This document shows, one piece after another, positions 31,961 to 43,941 of a stretch of DNA of 64,000 nt. Location: NCBI GenBank assembly GCA_964036665.1, contig OZ038526.1, positions 24,986,001 to 25,050,000 on the forward strand. Direction: 5' to 3'. The notes under the pieces are model-generated. The model was not told the DNA's origin. It did not search any database and saw only the letters and a program-made list of their open reading frames with translations. Position numbers and translations under genes: made by a program. Within the stretch, counting starts at the first letter, position 1; each line of letters starts with the position of its first letter. The stretch comes from Gordius sp. MW1 (taxonomy: Eukaryota > Nematomorpha > Gordioida > Gordea > Gordiidae).

Positions 31961-32348
31961 ATATAGCACTTACGCGGTCAAGGTGGAAGAAACTCATCAA
32001 AACAAACCCCACGACTGTGGGACCAAATAACTGATGAAGAAGAAGAAAAAGATAAAATGGAAAAACTGATGTTTAATGTTTCAAATGATTAGATGAAAAA
32101 TCAAGATAAAACTCGGCTCAACATTAATAATAAATAAATTTAAATAAAATAAAATTATATTTTCATTAAATTTTAATTAACAAATATTATTAGTATTTAA
32201 AAAAAAATATAATTTATATAGCCGCTCCTCGGCTTTAGCCCTAAAAAGAGCTACTCCCGCGCCCGCTCCTCATTTTTAAGAAGGAGGGGCGCTCTAGCTT
32301 TGTTTGAAAATATGTAGCGCCGCTCCTTAACAAGACTGAAATAAGGAG

Positions 32349-32800
32349 ACGTGGTGGTGCAGCGCAGACGTGCAACGCTTGATCAAATTGAAAAGAAAGT
32401 TTTACATAGTGGTCAAGCAACACGAATTAAAACAAGATTGGCATATGTGAAGGCTAATAATGAAGCAAAAACCGTGTGTGGCTAAAGCTAACAGATGTCT
32501 AAACGCTAGTTACATATACTAAAGAAGGGGAAAGAATGATCTACAAAATTGCAAGACCCAGCCCAAGGAACTCAAAAGATGTTATAAATAAAAACCATAA
32601 AGAACAAGGATGGCATCACTATCTCTGGACAACCAAATATTAGACTGTTGGGAAGAATACCATAAGGAATAACTAAACATTAAAAAAGATTATTTGGAAT
32701 ACTGGAAAAGTAAGTACTATGAATATTGCCCAGAATTAAAAGAGACAGAAGAAGTAGTTGACCAGGTGCCTAAAAAAGTGACCACAGGTATATCGGTGGG
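32349..32800 (+). pseudogene. LINE linker-region remnant interrupted by the hAT-type element
   Basis: Pieces such as DVQRLIKLKRKFY and KEGERMIYKIARPSPRNSKD resemble the region between endonuclease and RT in RTE-like LINEs. It starts just after the right target duplication, and about 100 bp of similar character lies before 28288. This suggests that the hAT-type element landed in an older LINE. Confidence 0.5.
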
Positions 32801-33399
32801 ACCTCATATTAATTGCTATGCAATTTATGGGTTCACTTTCCATTTGTTTACTGTACCGTCAGGTCATGTCCCACTTTTTTCATCCCTTTTTGGCTTTTGC
32901 CCCTGTTCGCTGAATCGACGAGGGTGTTGTCGTGTTGACCACTGCAAATTTCGGCCTCCTGTCCTTTTTGTTGCTCCACTTTGTTTTATTTAACGGTGCC
33001 CCACTAATAATTGCCGCGTTTTTCGTTTTTGCCCCAATATGCCTACGTCAAATTGACGTCATATTACCTCGTGTTTACCACTGCGACCGCTTGGGATTCC
33101 AATTAAGCTATCGTGAGTACGATACTCAGTGGCAACACCCCCCTTACAAGGGCCTATGCCTCCACTGATATTAGTTCGAATCTCGGTGAGGGCAAAAAAA
33201 ATTTTCACGCCTATTTGAACACCTGTTGAATTTGCCTCTTAAACCTACATAGTAAAATTTATGCGCTACCCCCCACCTCCTTGCGAGGCTTTTGCCTCCA
33301 TTAATATGAGTTTCTGCGCCTACCCTCCCCCCCCCCTTGCGGAAGTTTTGCCTCCATTTAAGTTCGAACCTCGGTGAGGACAAATTTTTTTGCTTTTGT

Positions 33400-33830
33400 T
33401 ATCAACCCATATCTTGATAATAACATAAATAATATAGGCCTTTTGTCGGAAAAAATGACCATTGGCCAAAGTGTGAATCGAATTTTTTTTTTATGTATGG
33501 CCCTTATGTATTTATACGCTTTTTGACCGTCTGAATGCTGACCAATGGGAAAAATAACCACTGGCCAAAGTGTAAATCGAAAATTTTTTGTGTAAATTGT
33601 GCCCTTATATAATTATAAGCTAGCTGACTTCTGACCAATGGAAAAAATGACCACTGGTCGAAGTGTGAATCGAAATCTTTTTATATATTTTGCCCTTTAA
33701 TAATTATGGTCTATTTGGCCGTCTGCCGGTTGCTGACCAATGGAAAAAATGACCATTGACCAAAGTGGGAATCGAATTTTTTTTCTATATTTTGAGGCTA
33801 ATGGTCATATGCTGACCAATGGATCCCTTG
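33400..33830 (+). repeat. tandem array like that of element A
   Basis: Four or five degenerate units share GCTGACCAATGGAAAAAATG, ACCATTGGCCAAAGTGTGAA and TCGAATTTTTTT. Confidence 0.75.
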
Positions 33831-33874
33831 AGTTGCCCCCTTTTTAGTTGGCACATATCAGGGTTAAACTAGGT

Positions 33875-34680
33875 TAGTGTTTCGATCTCGTCTCGGTCTC
33901 TAAAGCAAAATCTCGTGTCTCGGGAGCGATTATGAGAATCTCGTCTCGGTCTAGAAAAATCTCGGTCTTGTCTCGACGAGTAATCTCGACTTGTTTCGAC
34001 TTTTTAAAAAAAAATATACGATATTAAAATCTATCATGTTTTATTAAAAATATTAAATAAGTGTTAAAAAAATCCGGCATCCCTTTGTATTTTTAAAAAC
34101 CTTAATACACAAACGTTTTAAAGATTTAGCACGACACGAGACCTCACTGACAATATAAAATTATGAATTATTTTCTAAATATAACATTTTTACAAATTAA
34201 AATACTATAAATAAATTTGAAGTATAGTACGAAAGTACTGTTTTCGTTCAATATTTTACAGAATTGATAACTAGTTGCACATATTAAAACGTTGTAAGAA
34301 TAACAATAAAAGCAGCACTATTATAGGATCAGGAAAATAAGGTTTTAAACTTTAAATTGAAGTGCACGTATTGTAAATCATTATAACATTAAATTTAATT
34401 ACTCTAACATCCATACTTAAGTAAATGAAATGTAAATGCTAAATTTCAACTTTTTGCAAAAATATATCATATTTATTACTCTTATTTATTTTAATTTCAA
34501 ATATATTCCTATCTTGATTTATATTTAATACCTTAAATGTAAATTATGCAAATTTAAATACACAATAATTAACTAAAATCAAATGATCAACAAAAAGGCA
34601 AAATCTCGCCAAAAAATCTCGTATTGTCTCGTCTCGACATCAAAATTCTCGTCTCGATCTCCTGCCAGTTCTTCAACCTC
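33875..34680. mobile_element. 806-bp hAT-like element, CTCGTCTCG ends
   Basis: Flanked by the direct repeat AAACTAGGT (33866-33874 and 34681-34689), consistent with an 8-bp target duplication plus one chance base. It starts TAGTGTTTCGATCTCGTCTC. CTCGTCTCG motifs recur near both ends. The centre is AT-rich and non-coding. The right terminus is only weakly complementary to the left. Confidence 0.6.
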
Positions 34681-35089
34681 AAACTAGGTAAAACTTCGCT
34701 TTTTCGATATAGATTGCGCCAAGTCGGTCATGACTATCCTTCACGGCCAACCCCTTTCCCTCTTCCAATATTAAATTCACCACGATGTTCCTCTCGATTC
34801 GATCATAAATTGCATAGCAAATGTGCTTTGTTTATACTTAGTCTAGAAGAGTAATAACCGTAATTTATGAGAATTTAAGCCAGAGATAACGTGAGGAAGG
34901 CACTGCACATGGCTAAGCGGAGGTCTGGAGGCGGAGCCCCTAGGAAATGGGGGTTTAGGGGCGGAGCCTTGGTACCCCAGCTAGGCCCGAAGGGCCTAGT
35001 TATTTGTGTTAAAGATTTCTAAATGCTACGGTCCTTAAGTGCACATAGCAAAGCTATTAAACAAATTACCTGCAACCCGGAAGATGTCT

Positions 35090-35625
35090 GATACTAGAGG
35101 TATATAGAACTAATATATTATAGAGGAAGATGTACAAGAGTGCAATATCTAACGCGGCATAAAATTAACTAGTCACGCAAGGAAGGTGTGAGAAAAGATC
35201 ATAGATAGATAATCTCAATAGATGAGCGGCAATTTGGGTTTATGTCTGGTAATTACTTCGTGTGCAAAACATGGATCAGGGAACTTATAGAATTAAATAA
35301 GAAAAAATTAAAGGATCATAATATGTGTTTCATTATCTTGAGAAAGCTTCGATAAAATTCCAAGGCAGGTGCTATGGCAGAGCAAAAGTTCCAATGGTTT
35401 AGCCGTCGTTTATATAATATTAATAAAGGATATCTATAATAATTTAAAAACCAAAGTAGAGACACTCAGTAAATCTCGGAACGGTACTGAGTTCAATTCT
35501 TTTCATAACAATGATCAAATAAATAACCTTGGACTTGAAAGGGGAATCTCCTTCGGCTATACTCATTGATATAGTGCTGTGCGCAAGCTCAAAGATAGAA
35601 TTTGCTAAGCAGGTAAAAATGTAGA
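35090..35625 (+). pseudogene. LINE reverse transcriptase remnant
   Basis: Frames read QFGFMSGN, KTWIRELIELNKKKLKDHNM, CFIILEK then KIPRQVLWQS, a YIILIKDIYNNLKTKVETL helix, and IDIVLCASSKIEFAKQ after a gap. This is the order of RT motifs from QFGF to the region after YADD. It is more decayed than the 28990 LINE and from a different subfamily. Confidence 0.7.
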
Positions 35626-36196
35626 CACATTAGGGCCTTGCACGGGTGATCCGAAACCCGACCCAACGTTAGTCTATTATCATTTTCGGGTCACATATTA
35701 AAAAAGATAGGGATATATATAATCAAATTAGTCTCTAATTTAAATTGCCTCAAGATGGCGTTATACAGTAAATTTCTAAGTTAATTGCTGTACTTCTAAA
35801 TGGGGCCAAATTCTATATGTTGTAAATTTATTTAAGCATTTTCAAAAATAGCTAAGTAAATAAATGATGCATAGATTAAGAAGCTATTTAAATATTAACC
35901 TTTTAATTAAAACTAAAAATAAATTTGAAAGAACCTTTAATATATGTAGAATTTATTATAAACAGTTGGTATTATCATGATGCTATGATAAAATAAATAT
36001 TTTTCATTGACGTTGCATCTATTCCTAATCCAAAGGCAAATCCCATGTAAGATGGATGAAATCTAATTTTCCAGTCCAATTCCCTCTTCCAGAGACTTTA
36101 TCCAAACTCAGTCTATAATCCAAAGAAGTTTTGGTATAGTCTGTTAAGAATTTATTTGGAATGTAGAATAGTCTTGAGGGGGATTTTTTTCATTTG
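35626..36196. other. intergenic, possible hAT-like end
   Basis: A TAGGGCCTTGCACGGG start near 35630 resembles hAT-like termini, but no partner was found. The rest is AT-rich and featureless. Confidence 0.4.
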
Positions 36197-36454
36197 ATAT
36201 GAATTAGAGGTCTGCACGGTCAGGCCCAGCCCGCTGACAAGCTTAAAAGCCCGGCTCGCGGGCGGGTGACGGGCTTTGTTTCAAAAAAATTTTAACGGGC
36301 TGGGGCCGGACGGGCTTAACAATTAATGGAACGGGCTCGGACGCGCCTGAGATTTTTTAACGGGCTATAGGGCCAGAGATTATATAAACGGTCATGGAGT
36401 TACCTTAAAAGTCAGACAATTATATAAATATATAATTTTTATTTTCAATCCGTT

Positions 36455-37233
36455 TATATAAATGTCATTGTTTAAAGTCGGTGGATTTGGATTGATAGCG
36501 TAGGTAGAGGGAAATGGAACGCGATATTTCTGGCTTTGAAAGCCCATCGTCAGGGGGAAAAATAATAAAAATAAAAAAGGGAGATGAAGGCTCGAAAAAT
36601 AAAAATGAAGTAAAGTGAGTAAATACGGAGATATAGATACAAAAAAAAACAATAGAAATTACAAAACTGGTTATAGCGAGAAATTAACATTAGCGATTGT
36701 AGGGATGGATGTTTTTTACAAGCCCAAAAAACAAACAAACAGAATCAACGACTAATCCATCCACAAGCACGTACATCCACACATCTGTATCTATTATTCA
36801 CTATGTCTTACTACCCTTTTATTACACAATACTATTATTTGTTAAGCACAGTTATTGTATTTATACATAAAATACCTGTGATCCCCCCTGTTTCTCTTTT
36901 TTCGCCTTTTATTATTTAGCTATATTTTTGCACCTTTTTCCTAACTCCATGTGTACCTATTACATTGTTATAAAAAACATCCATCCCTACAATCGCTATT
37001 GTTAATTTCTCGCTATAACCAGTTTTGTAATTTCTATTGTTTTTTTTGTATCTATATCTCCGTATTTACTCACTTTACTTCATTTTTTATTTTTCGAGCC
37101 TTCATCTCCCTTTTTTATTTTTAATATTTTTCCCCTGACGATGAACTTTTATAGCTAGAAATATCGCGTTCCATTTCCTTCTACCTACGCTATCAATCCA
37201 AATCCACCGACTTTAAACAATGACATTTATATA
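36455..37233. mobile_element. fold-back element with ~265-bp inverted arms
   Basis: 36455-36719 and 36971-37233 are inverted copies with only scattered differences, separated by about 250 bp. Ends are TATATAAATGTCATTG and CAATGACATTTATATA, compatible with TA target sites as in Tc1/mariner-type elements. The open frames at 36392-36738 are simply the arm read in minus frames. No transposase. Confidence 0.8.
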
Positions 37234-38129
37234 GACAATTAGTTGCTTTTTTTAACCTCCAATATTTGTATAAACTGTAACATACATTCGTTTTTCAAGC
37301 GCTAAATTTCACTTTAAAACATTTTTATTGTATTTTCTATAGATTTTCGTTTACATTATTTAAGATTATAGCTTCTTATATTCTTTTATAAGTAAGGTCA
37401 ATTACTTAGTTACAATGAACCACAATTTTTGTGTTTCATTTTATCATAAATTTTACTGGTATAATTTTATTAGTGCCATATCTATATATATAAATATGTA
37501 ACTCAGTCTTTGTCCTCTAATAACTACTAAAGTTCTCGATCGATTGCCACCAAATAATTATATATACTTTTTATCGACCTCGATAGCTGTAACCCTGTTT
37601 TTTGGTAGTGCATACCGCCATCTAGCGGACGAGAGATACAACGTTTCTATACTTATTTATCGTTATGGTGCTACTTATTGCCTTAAAAAGCTTTTCCACG
37701 ATGGCTTTGTCGTTTGTGTCTCAATTTTTTACAATATATAAGCCTGTTTCAAATAAATATTCTCGATACCATAAAACATCACCATTTTAAGTTTAAAAGA
37801 ATAACGCGTGCTTTATTAAACATTCCCGCGTTTCATTCTTTTTCGTATATTTGGGAAGTTCGATTAATATTTAAGATGATAAATGCAGACAATGGTTACA
37901 CCGACAAACTTAAAATGCAGTTCTATGAGCTATTATTCATACAAAAAAATCATATTTTAAAATGCCGCCAATTATCCATCAATACATTCTAATATGTAGG
38001 CCAAAATTGAGTCGGAACGTCTCCTCTACATCCGTTTAAATCACACCAAAAGTCGCTCGAAGAATATGTTTAATTAAGAGATGCAGTTCTTAACGACGCT
38101 AATACAATTAACGCTAGTAAACTATTTTT

Positions 38130-38730
38130 TTGCCCTTTTCATACACCGGAAATTCGCATCATATGCATGAATACGCCCAAGATTCAATTGCGTATGTTTC
38201 TAACTACGCTCCCCCAGACCTATTCTTTACATTTACATGCAATCCAGCTTGGCGCGATGCACAGGAGCTCTTATTTCATGGGTCACCAGTCGATAGGCAA
38301 GATATACAGCACGTGTTTGCCGTCAGAAACTTGAATTAATGATTAATCTCATTGTTAAGCGTAAGGTATTTGGCTCTGTGCGTTGCTGGATGTACTCTGG
38401 AATGGCAAAAAAGAGGTTTACCGCATGCTTATATATTCATATGGTTATATAGCAAGATCCCCTCCAACGAAATCGACGCTGTAATATCTGCTGAAATACC
38501 TGATCCCAAAATAGATAAAGACTTGTACGAAAAATATGATACACGGTCCTTGCGGAACGCTCATTCCATAACTGCCATGCGTGATAGACGGTATGCTCAA
38601 AGTGGTCTCTTCGAGGCTCGGTATGCAACACAATTAAGGGCTGTGATGGATATCCTTTGTACAAAAGAAGATCAACAGATGATGGTGGGGACACGTGGCA
38701 ACCATTCAGCTGCAAAACGCAATCGTTGAG
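38130..38730 (+). pseudogene. Helitron Rep-region (helitron-like N) remnant
   Basis: Frames 38130-38339 and 38352-38729 read MHEYAQDSIAYVSNYAPPDL with FFTFTCNPAW, then CTLEWQKRGLPHAYIFIWL and VISAEIPDPKIDKDLYE. These are the conserved blocks of the Helitron replication-initiator region (EWQKRGLPHAH-IWL type). A frameshift separates the two halves near 38340. Confidence 0.88.
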
Positions 38731-38819
38731 GTAGATAAGCGCTGGTGTAAGTACAATATTAACATGGATCAAATGCTACAACACTTTAACAAAACTTTAA
38801 TTATTCTCTAAGATTTATG

Positions 38820-40080
38820 CTTATAAATTGGAAACAAAGCTTTAAATCAACTTGGTATGCCTGCATTAAATCGATCTGCTGCTTCTCTATTCTATATAGA
38901 CTTACATCGTGAACAAAATTACAACCAGTTGTCTTGCAGGCGATCTAATGTTCCAAAGCTTACGACGCAACAAAAAGCCATTAACAATATGATTTTGCTT
39001 GTTGTTAATAAAGGTTAAAGAAATGTCTTCAAGATGCTTTAGGGGAACTGGTAAAACTTTCCTAATGACATTGCTTCTGGCAACTATTCGTTCCCAAAGA
39101 ATATGTGGCTCTAGCGTCTTCCGGAATGGGGGCCATATTGTTGCCCCGTAAAAAAACTGCTCATTCAGCATTAAAATTGCCTTTAAGTGTTCATTACAGT
39201 GAAACTCCAATGTGCAACATTTCCAGAACATATGGAATAGGGTAAAGTACTACAGAAGTGCAAACTTATGCTATGAATGCACAATGGCCCATAAAAAGTC
39301 GCTCGAAGCCCTTAATTGGTTCAACATTTGGTAACGCAATATTATTGGCAGGATATTTCAGGACCGGTGCTCCCTCGATCCACCCCTGCGGACAAAATAA
39401 AAGCTTGCCTAAAATATTTTATTTTGTGGCCTTATGTCAAAACGTTACATTTAACTACTAATATGCGTGTAGTATTACAAAATGATCCTGCAGGTGTGAT
39501 ATTCATCAATTGCTAGAAATTGGGAACGGAACCGTGCCCGTTGATATATACCAGGGTTAGGACGGATTGTTTTTCCTACCCTTCTGCAATTTTATTATGT
39601 CTAAAACTGCTTTGGCTTAAAAAGGGTTTCTAAATATTAACGCCCAGTACTATGATCGCCTTTGGTTCCGCCAACGGGCTATTTTTGCCCCCCCCCCAGA
39701 ATAAAGACGTCCACGGCAATCTCATTCTGTCCAACATTCAAGGCGATTCAATTAATTACAAGTCGGTTCACCATTGTTGATGGCGCTGTTAATTATCCAA
39801 TCGAAATTTGAAATTCACTTGATCTGCCTGGAATACACCTCACATTTTGCATTTGAAAATTGGCGTCCGGATTATCATGATGCGCAATTGTTGAAGCCAC
39901 TTTTGACTGGACCATTCACTGGAGAAGATGCCCTCATCTCACGGATCCATTTAAGTCCGACAGATACCCTTTGAATTTAAAAGATTGCAATTTACTTTTA
40001 AACTCGCATTTGCTATAACTATTAACAAGGCTGAAGGATAGTCTCTAGAAATTTGCGGTACAGATCTAAACAGATTGCTT
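38820..40080 (+). pseudogene. Helitron PIF1-like helicase remnant
   Basis: Pieces in order: ALNQLGMPALNRSAASLF, the Walker A segment GGTGKTFLMTLLLA near 39048, TAHSALKLPLSVHYSETP, the Walker B-like ECTMAHKKSLEALN near 39273 (the D before E mutated), LTTNMRV near 39450, and FKLAFAITINKAEG near 39995. Helicase motifs are recognisable but split over three frames with stops. Confidence 0.85.
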
Positions 40081-40774
40081 TTCACATGGCTAATTATATG
40101 TTGCGTGTTCTCGATATTAATTTGTTTACATTATACTTTTTTAGTCTTAATAATGGTTTTTGTTATTGTTTAAAACTTTACTATGTTTAACGATATAACT
40201 AATATATTTCTAATTTTTTCTCTCATAGACAAATTTTTCGCCTCCACTATATTCGCGGAAATTTGTGTTCCAATTCCTCTGATTTCTATCAAATATAAAG
40301 ACCTTTAACGAAATTTGAAGGTGTCTTTTTAATATTTCTTCCTTTTAATACGATAAATTTTAGGATATGACATTTCGCTATTTTACACCGTGTACTAAAA
40401 TTTTTTCTCTATATTGTCGAGCATATCATTGACTTTACACCAGTGGTTTATGATTTATACACTTTTGTCACCCAATTATGCATATTATCGCTAAACATCG
40501 CACCTTTTAGCCTGTAAAATTAAACACTATATAATAATTATTTAAAATTGTAATAAATTTAATTAATTTTGAATAAATATGCCTTTTCTAATTGTTAAGT
40601 TAAATAATATTTATTTACATAACTAGCATTATATTTTTTCACGTTATAAACTCTTACAGATCTCCCAAATTCTTTCAGATACGTACTAATTATTTAGCTA
40701 ATTAAGGACTAAGCCAAAGCAACGCTTGGCCGGGCACAGCTAGTAATTCATAGATATTTTGTTCTAATCTGAAA

Positions 40775-41060
40775 CTTAGGTGTATTAACTGATATAAATT
40801 AATCAAATAAATGTAACTGCTTATTAAAAGTTGAATAATCTCATATAATTTTATTAAAGTATTTTAAATTAATGGTAACACTGAATTGTAACTTCCTAGG
40901 TGTATTAACTTGAAATCAAATAAAAGTAAATTGTTGAAGTGGACCATTCTCATGTGTTAAAGTAATTTAATGGTAGTATTATATTGAAATTTTTAGGTGT
41001 ATTAACCGAAATTAATTATCAAATAAATGTAAATTACTATTATTATATAATAAAGAAGCC
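40775..41060 (+). repeat. degenerate tandem repeat, three ~100-120-bp units
   Basis: TTAGGTGTATTAAC or CTAGGTGTATTAAC recurs at about 40777, 40897 and 40993, each followed by ATCAAATAAA-TGTAA blocks. It begins about 30 bp after the Helitron end. Confidence 0.7.
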
Positions 41061-42047
41061 TTAATGCATAAATGAAACTATGATGTCAATTTTAAATATA
41101 AAGTTGCAAATTACTTAATTTTTTTGACATAGTTTCGTAGTATTAAGTAGGAAGGCACCTTTTAGATATTGTTTTCCCATTAATCATGAAATGAACTCTT
41201 CTTCTTCTTTATCAGTTATTTCATCCCACAGTCGTGGGGTTTGTTTTGATAAGTTTCTTCCATCTTGACCGGGTGAGTGCCATATCTTGACTAATCTCTT
41301 TTGATTCATTACTTTATCGACTTGCCCTTTCCAAGTGACACGGGGTCATCCTCTTCCTCTCTTGCCTGGTACCTCCATGTCCAGTACTTTTCCATTTACG
41401 TCATTCGTGTCCCTTCTTAGTATATGCCCATACCACCTTAGCCGATTATCGTTAATCATGTCCGCCATAGGTTGAACACCCATTTTTGTCATGATCAGGT
41501 CATTCGTCATAAGGTCGAGCTTAGTATAGCCCAAGTTCCACCGTATCATTCTCATCTCTGTGGCTTTTAATAGCTTTCCTTCCGTGGTGTTTAATGCCCA
41601 TGTTTCACTTCCATAGAGTAATACCGGTCTTGCGATGGATTTGTAAGCTTTGCTCTTCAACCATATTGGCATCTTCTTGTCGCACATTACACGGATATAC
41701 TTCGCCATTTTAGCCATACTTTTGGATCCGGGCATTGACTTCCGTTGCGCAACCTCCCTCTTGATGTAGCATCGAGCCGAGGTATGTAAACCTGTCTACT
41801 TTTGGGTATACTTTAGATGGTCATCCAAAGGTGGGCTGCCTGTACCGTTCATCTACATGTATACCGTTTTTCGATCGTTGACCTTTAAACCATATCCAGC
41901 TAACCGTTTTGACCACTTTTCGGCTTCTTCGAAATCTTTCTCCCTTGTTTCCTCGCATAGTACTATATCATCTGCATATAGCATACACCATGGCGATGGC
42001 TTTTGAATGTCCCTCGTTCTCGTGTCTATAATTATACCCGACAGGTA

Positions 42048-42407
42048 CCAGCGTAACCTTTAGGTGACGCAACTTTAGAGCAACTTTTCTCAAAAACTAC
42101 TGAAGATAAAAACATTTTTTAAATTAAATTTGAAAGATTGGATTGGGATTCATCTGATACAAATTTACTACTTCTTCTTCACTGATTCTTGAATTATATT
42201 TGTTCAAAAATCGTAGAAATCGCAATTCCGACCTGCCTTCTTTTATTTAATATTTATGTACACTTAACAATAAGTTTTTGCAACTTAATTTATATATTTA
42301 AAATCTGTATAATTTTTACAACATTTTGATAGTAATATTTTATATGAGTACTTTAAGGACTTTAAAATTTGCTTCAAAGCTGAACGTCACCTAAAGGTTA
42401 CACTGGG
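42048..42407. mobile_element. MITE with GTAACCTTTAGGTGACG ends
   Basis: CCAGCGTAACCTTTAGGTGA at the left and the inverted TCACCTAAAGGTTACACTGG at the right delimit 360 bp of AT-rich DNA. The same motif occurs alone at 44255 and 12088. Confidence 0.6.
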
Positions 42408-43794
42408 CATATGTGCTTAGCGCAACCCTTTTAATGATTTAATTATAAGACTTTTAAATCCATTAATGATCTTTTTTTCTTTTCAAAAGTACATAGTATA
42501 AAGGGGGTGGGGGTAGAATAGTCATGCGTTTTTTAGCCATAAAATGTATTGGTAAAACAATATTTTAGATTTTCTCGGATTTTTTAATAGGAAAAATGGC
42601 GGATACATGATATTTATAGATAAAATTGTACCTCCTAATATGCCAAATACGGCTAAAATTACTTACATTTGATAATTTTAAAGCGGCCTTAGATAGAGGT
42701 CTACATTTCTATAATTCATTCTGATTTTATTAAACTTTTATAAAATTTAGCCATAATTTTAATCGTAGATGGTGGAATTTTTAAAAATTGGTCCCATTTT
42801 CAGGTTTGTAGTAATAAGTCCGCCCTTATAAAAAGTTAAAAGAGATCGAAAATAGAATTATGACTGCCGTTACTCCCATTCAAATAATATAAAAGCTTGA
42901 TTAATTTGCTTTAGATCTTTAATTTATATGCAAAAAACACACAAATAATTTAAAATTAACGATAGAGAATTTAAAATTTATATAATTTTTTAAACTGGTA
43001 TTAGTCTCTCAAAAATGTCTAAATGTTTTGAAAACTTAAGAAATCCTACTCGTACTCTTCAATTAAATAATATCCAATGGTATGCGTAGAATCGGTTTCA
43101 AGACATAATTAGTCAACTCTAAACACACACAAATTTTCCCAAGTTTGAGATTTTGTGGATAATTTAAATGATAGGTTCAATTAAATAGTGTAACCCATTT
43201 CAATGAATAAATCCATGGTGCCTTTTAGGACATCACACAAAAAATTTATAAAAGGTAAGACTTTTAGATTTCCCTTCAAGATATAGTGTTAGGTCCCTAT
43301 AACCGGCTCTCTTGTTACCTTGGAACAGTACTAAGAGGTCATGTTATCGTTGTCAAGCAAATGAAAGAGGAATAGGGAGCTGTCATAAATGACTTAGCTG
43401 CCTTTAAATTTTGTCTCTTTTAATGTATATTTAAAAATACTTTATAATCGCTTAATTATTAAATTGTATTTAAAACGTGAATATTGGAACTACGAAAACA
43501 GTACGTTTAAATCGTTTCAAAATATAGAATTCCTAAAAAACAAAGGATTTATTCCGCAAAGTAATATTTCTAACGTCATGGCAGTACGTAGGCATGATAA
43601 TCACAACGAGGTTTTTTTGTTAAATATTACCTGTGTTAGAATCACGTCTCTTTAAAAGTTCAGGAAAATACTTTTCAATGCTTAAAGTTATTTAATAAGT
43701 TTATGGGCGGTGTAAAGTGCTCTGATTAAATGTTTATGCCACAAAAGTATCTTTTCGGGGGAGAAATTGACGCTTCCTTTTATTTGGGTTAGAT

Positions 43795-43941
43795 GTCGCT
43801 TACTACAATGCCTGCACGGTGTAGGGCAAGGAGAGGCGGCTGCCCCCCTCTGAATCCAATGTTTAAATTTAATTTCAAAAATGATCATGCCGTCCCAAAT
43901 CATTATTGCCCCTCACTAATTCCAATGACTGCGCCCATGCC
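43795..43941. mobile_element. degenerate GGGCGTAGCC-family MITE
   Basis: The right end GACTGCGCCCATG and inner AAATCATTATTGCCCCTC match the family. The left end is decayed. The same insertion is present in the sister copy at 11600-11755. Confidence 0.55.

Larger units (their letters stand above)
28990..32045 (+). mobile_element. RTE-like non-LTR retrotransposon, decayed
   Basis: Order: 5' region, endonuclease, reverse transcriptase, C-terminal region, then a (GAA)n-like tail at about 32030-32045. It is nested in the hAT-type element. Stops and frameshifts throughout make it inactive. A second copy lies on the minus strand at 41197-45180 and shares the same ending, including ATAACTGAT before the (GAA)n tail. 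Confidence 0.85.
28296..32338. mobile_element. hAT-type element with 8-bp TSD, LINE nested inside
   Basis: Left end CAGTCTTGTTAACGCTCC, right end CCGCTCCTTAACAAGACTG, flanked on both sides by the same 8 bases AAATAAGG (28288-28295 and 32339-32346). The inverted ends, their CAG...CTG form and the 8-bp duplication fit the hAT superfamily. CTCCCGCTCCCGCTCC-like motifs lie just inside both ends. No transposase is seen. About 3 kb of the 4 kb is a nested LINE, so the original element was about 1 kb and non-autonomous. Confidence 0.85.
32810..35003. mobile_element. repeat element B, related to element A
   Basis: Same left end (AATTGCTATGCAATTTATGG at 32813). The inverted CATAAATTGCATAGCAAA lies near 34804, and the right end carries the hairpin CTAGGCCCGAAGGGCCTAG near 34981. 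It contains a tandem array (33400-33830) like that of element A and two TTCGAATCTCGG or TTCGAACCTCGG words preceded by CCTCCA-type sequence. A hAT-like element is nested at 33875. Confidence 0.5.
37481..40743 (+). mobile_element. Helitron, decayed autonomous copy with both termini
   Basis: It begins TCTATATATATAAATATG after an A and ends CTAG before a T, the canonical A|TC...CTAG|T Helitron insertion. The hairpin GCCAA...TTGGC at 40713-40730 lies about 10 nt before the CTAG end, as expected. Helitron N-terminal and helicase pieces lie inside in the same orientation. Frameshifts and stops make it inactive. Length is 3263 bp, shorter than intact autonomous Helitrons, so coding parts have been lost. 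Confidence 0.88.

Noticed and set aside
36392..36738. Two overlapping minus ORFs rich in Phe, Leu and Tyr
   Set aside because: They are frames of one arm of the fold-back element and are not conserved in the other arm.
37544..37992. ORFs before the Helitron Rep region
   Set aside because: They lie in the Helitron 5' leader and low-complexity sequence with no domain signal.
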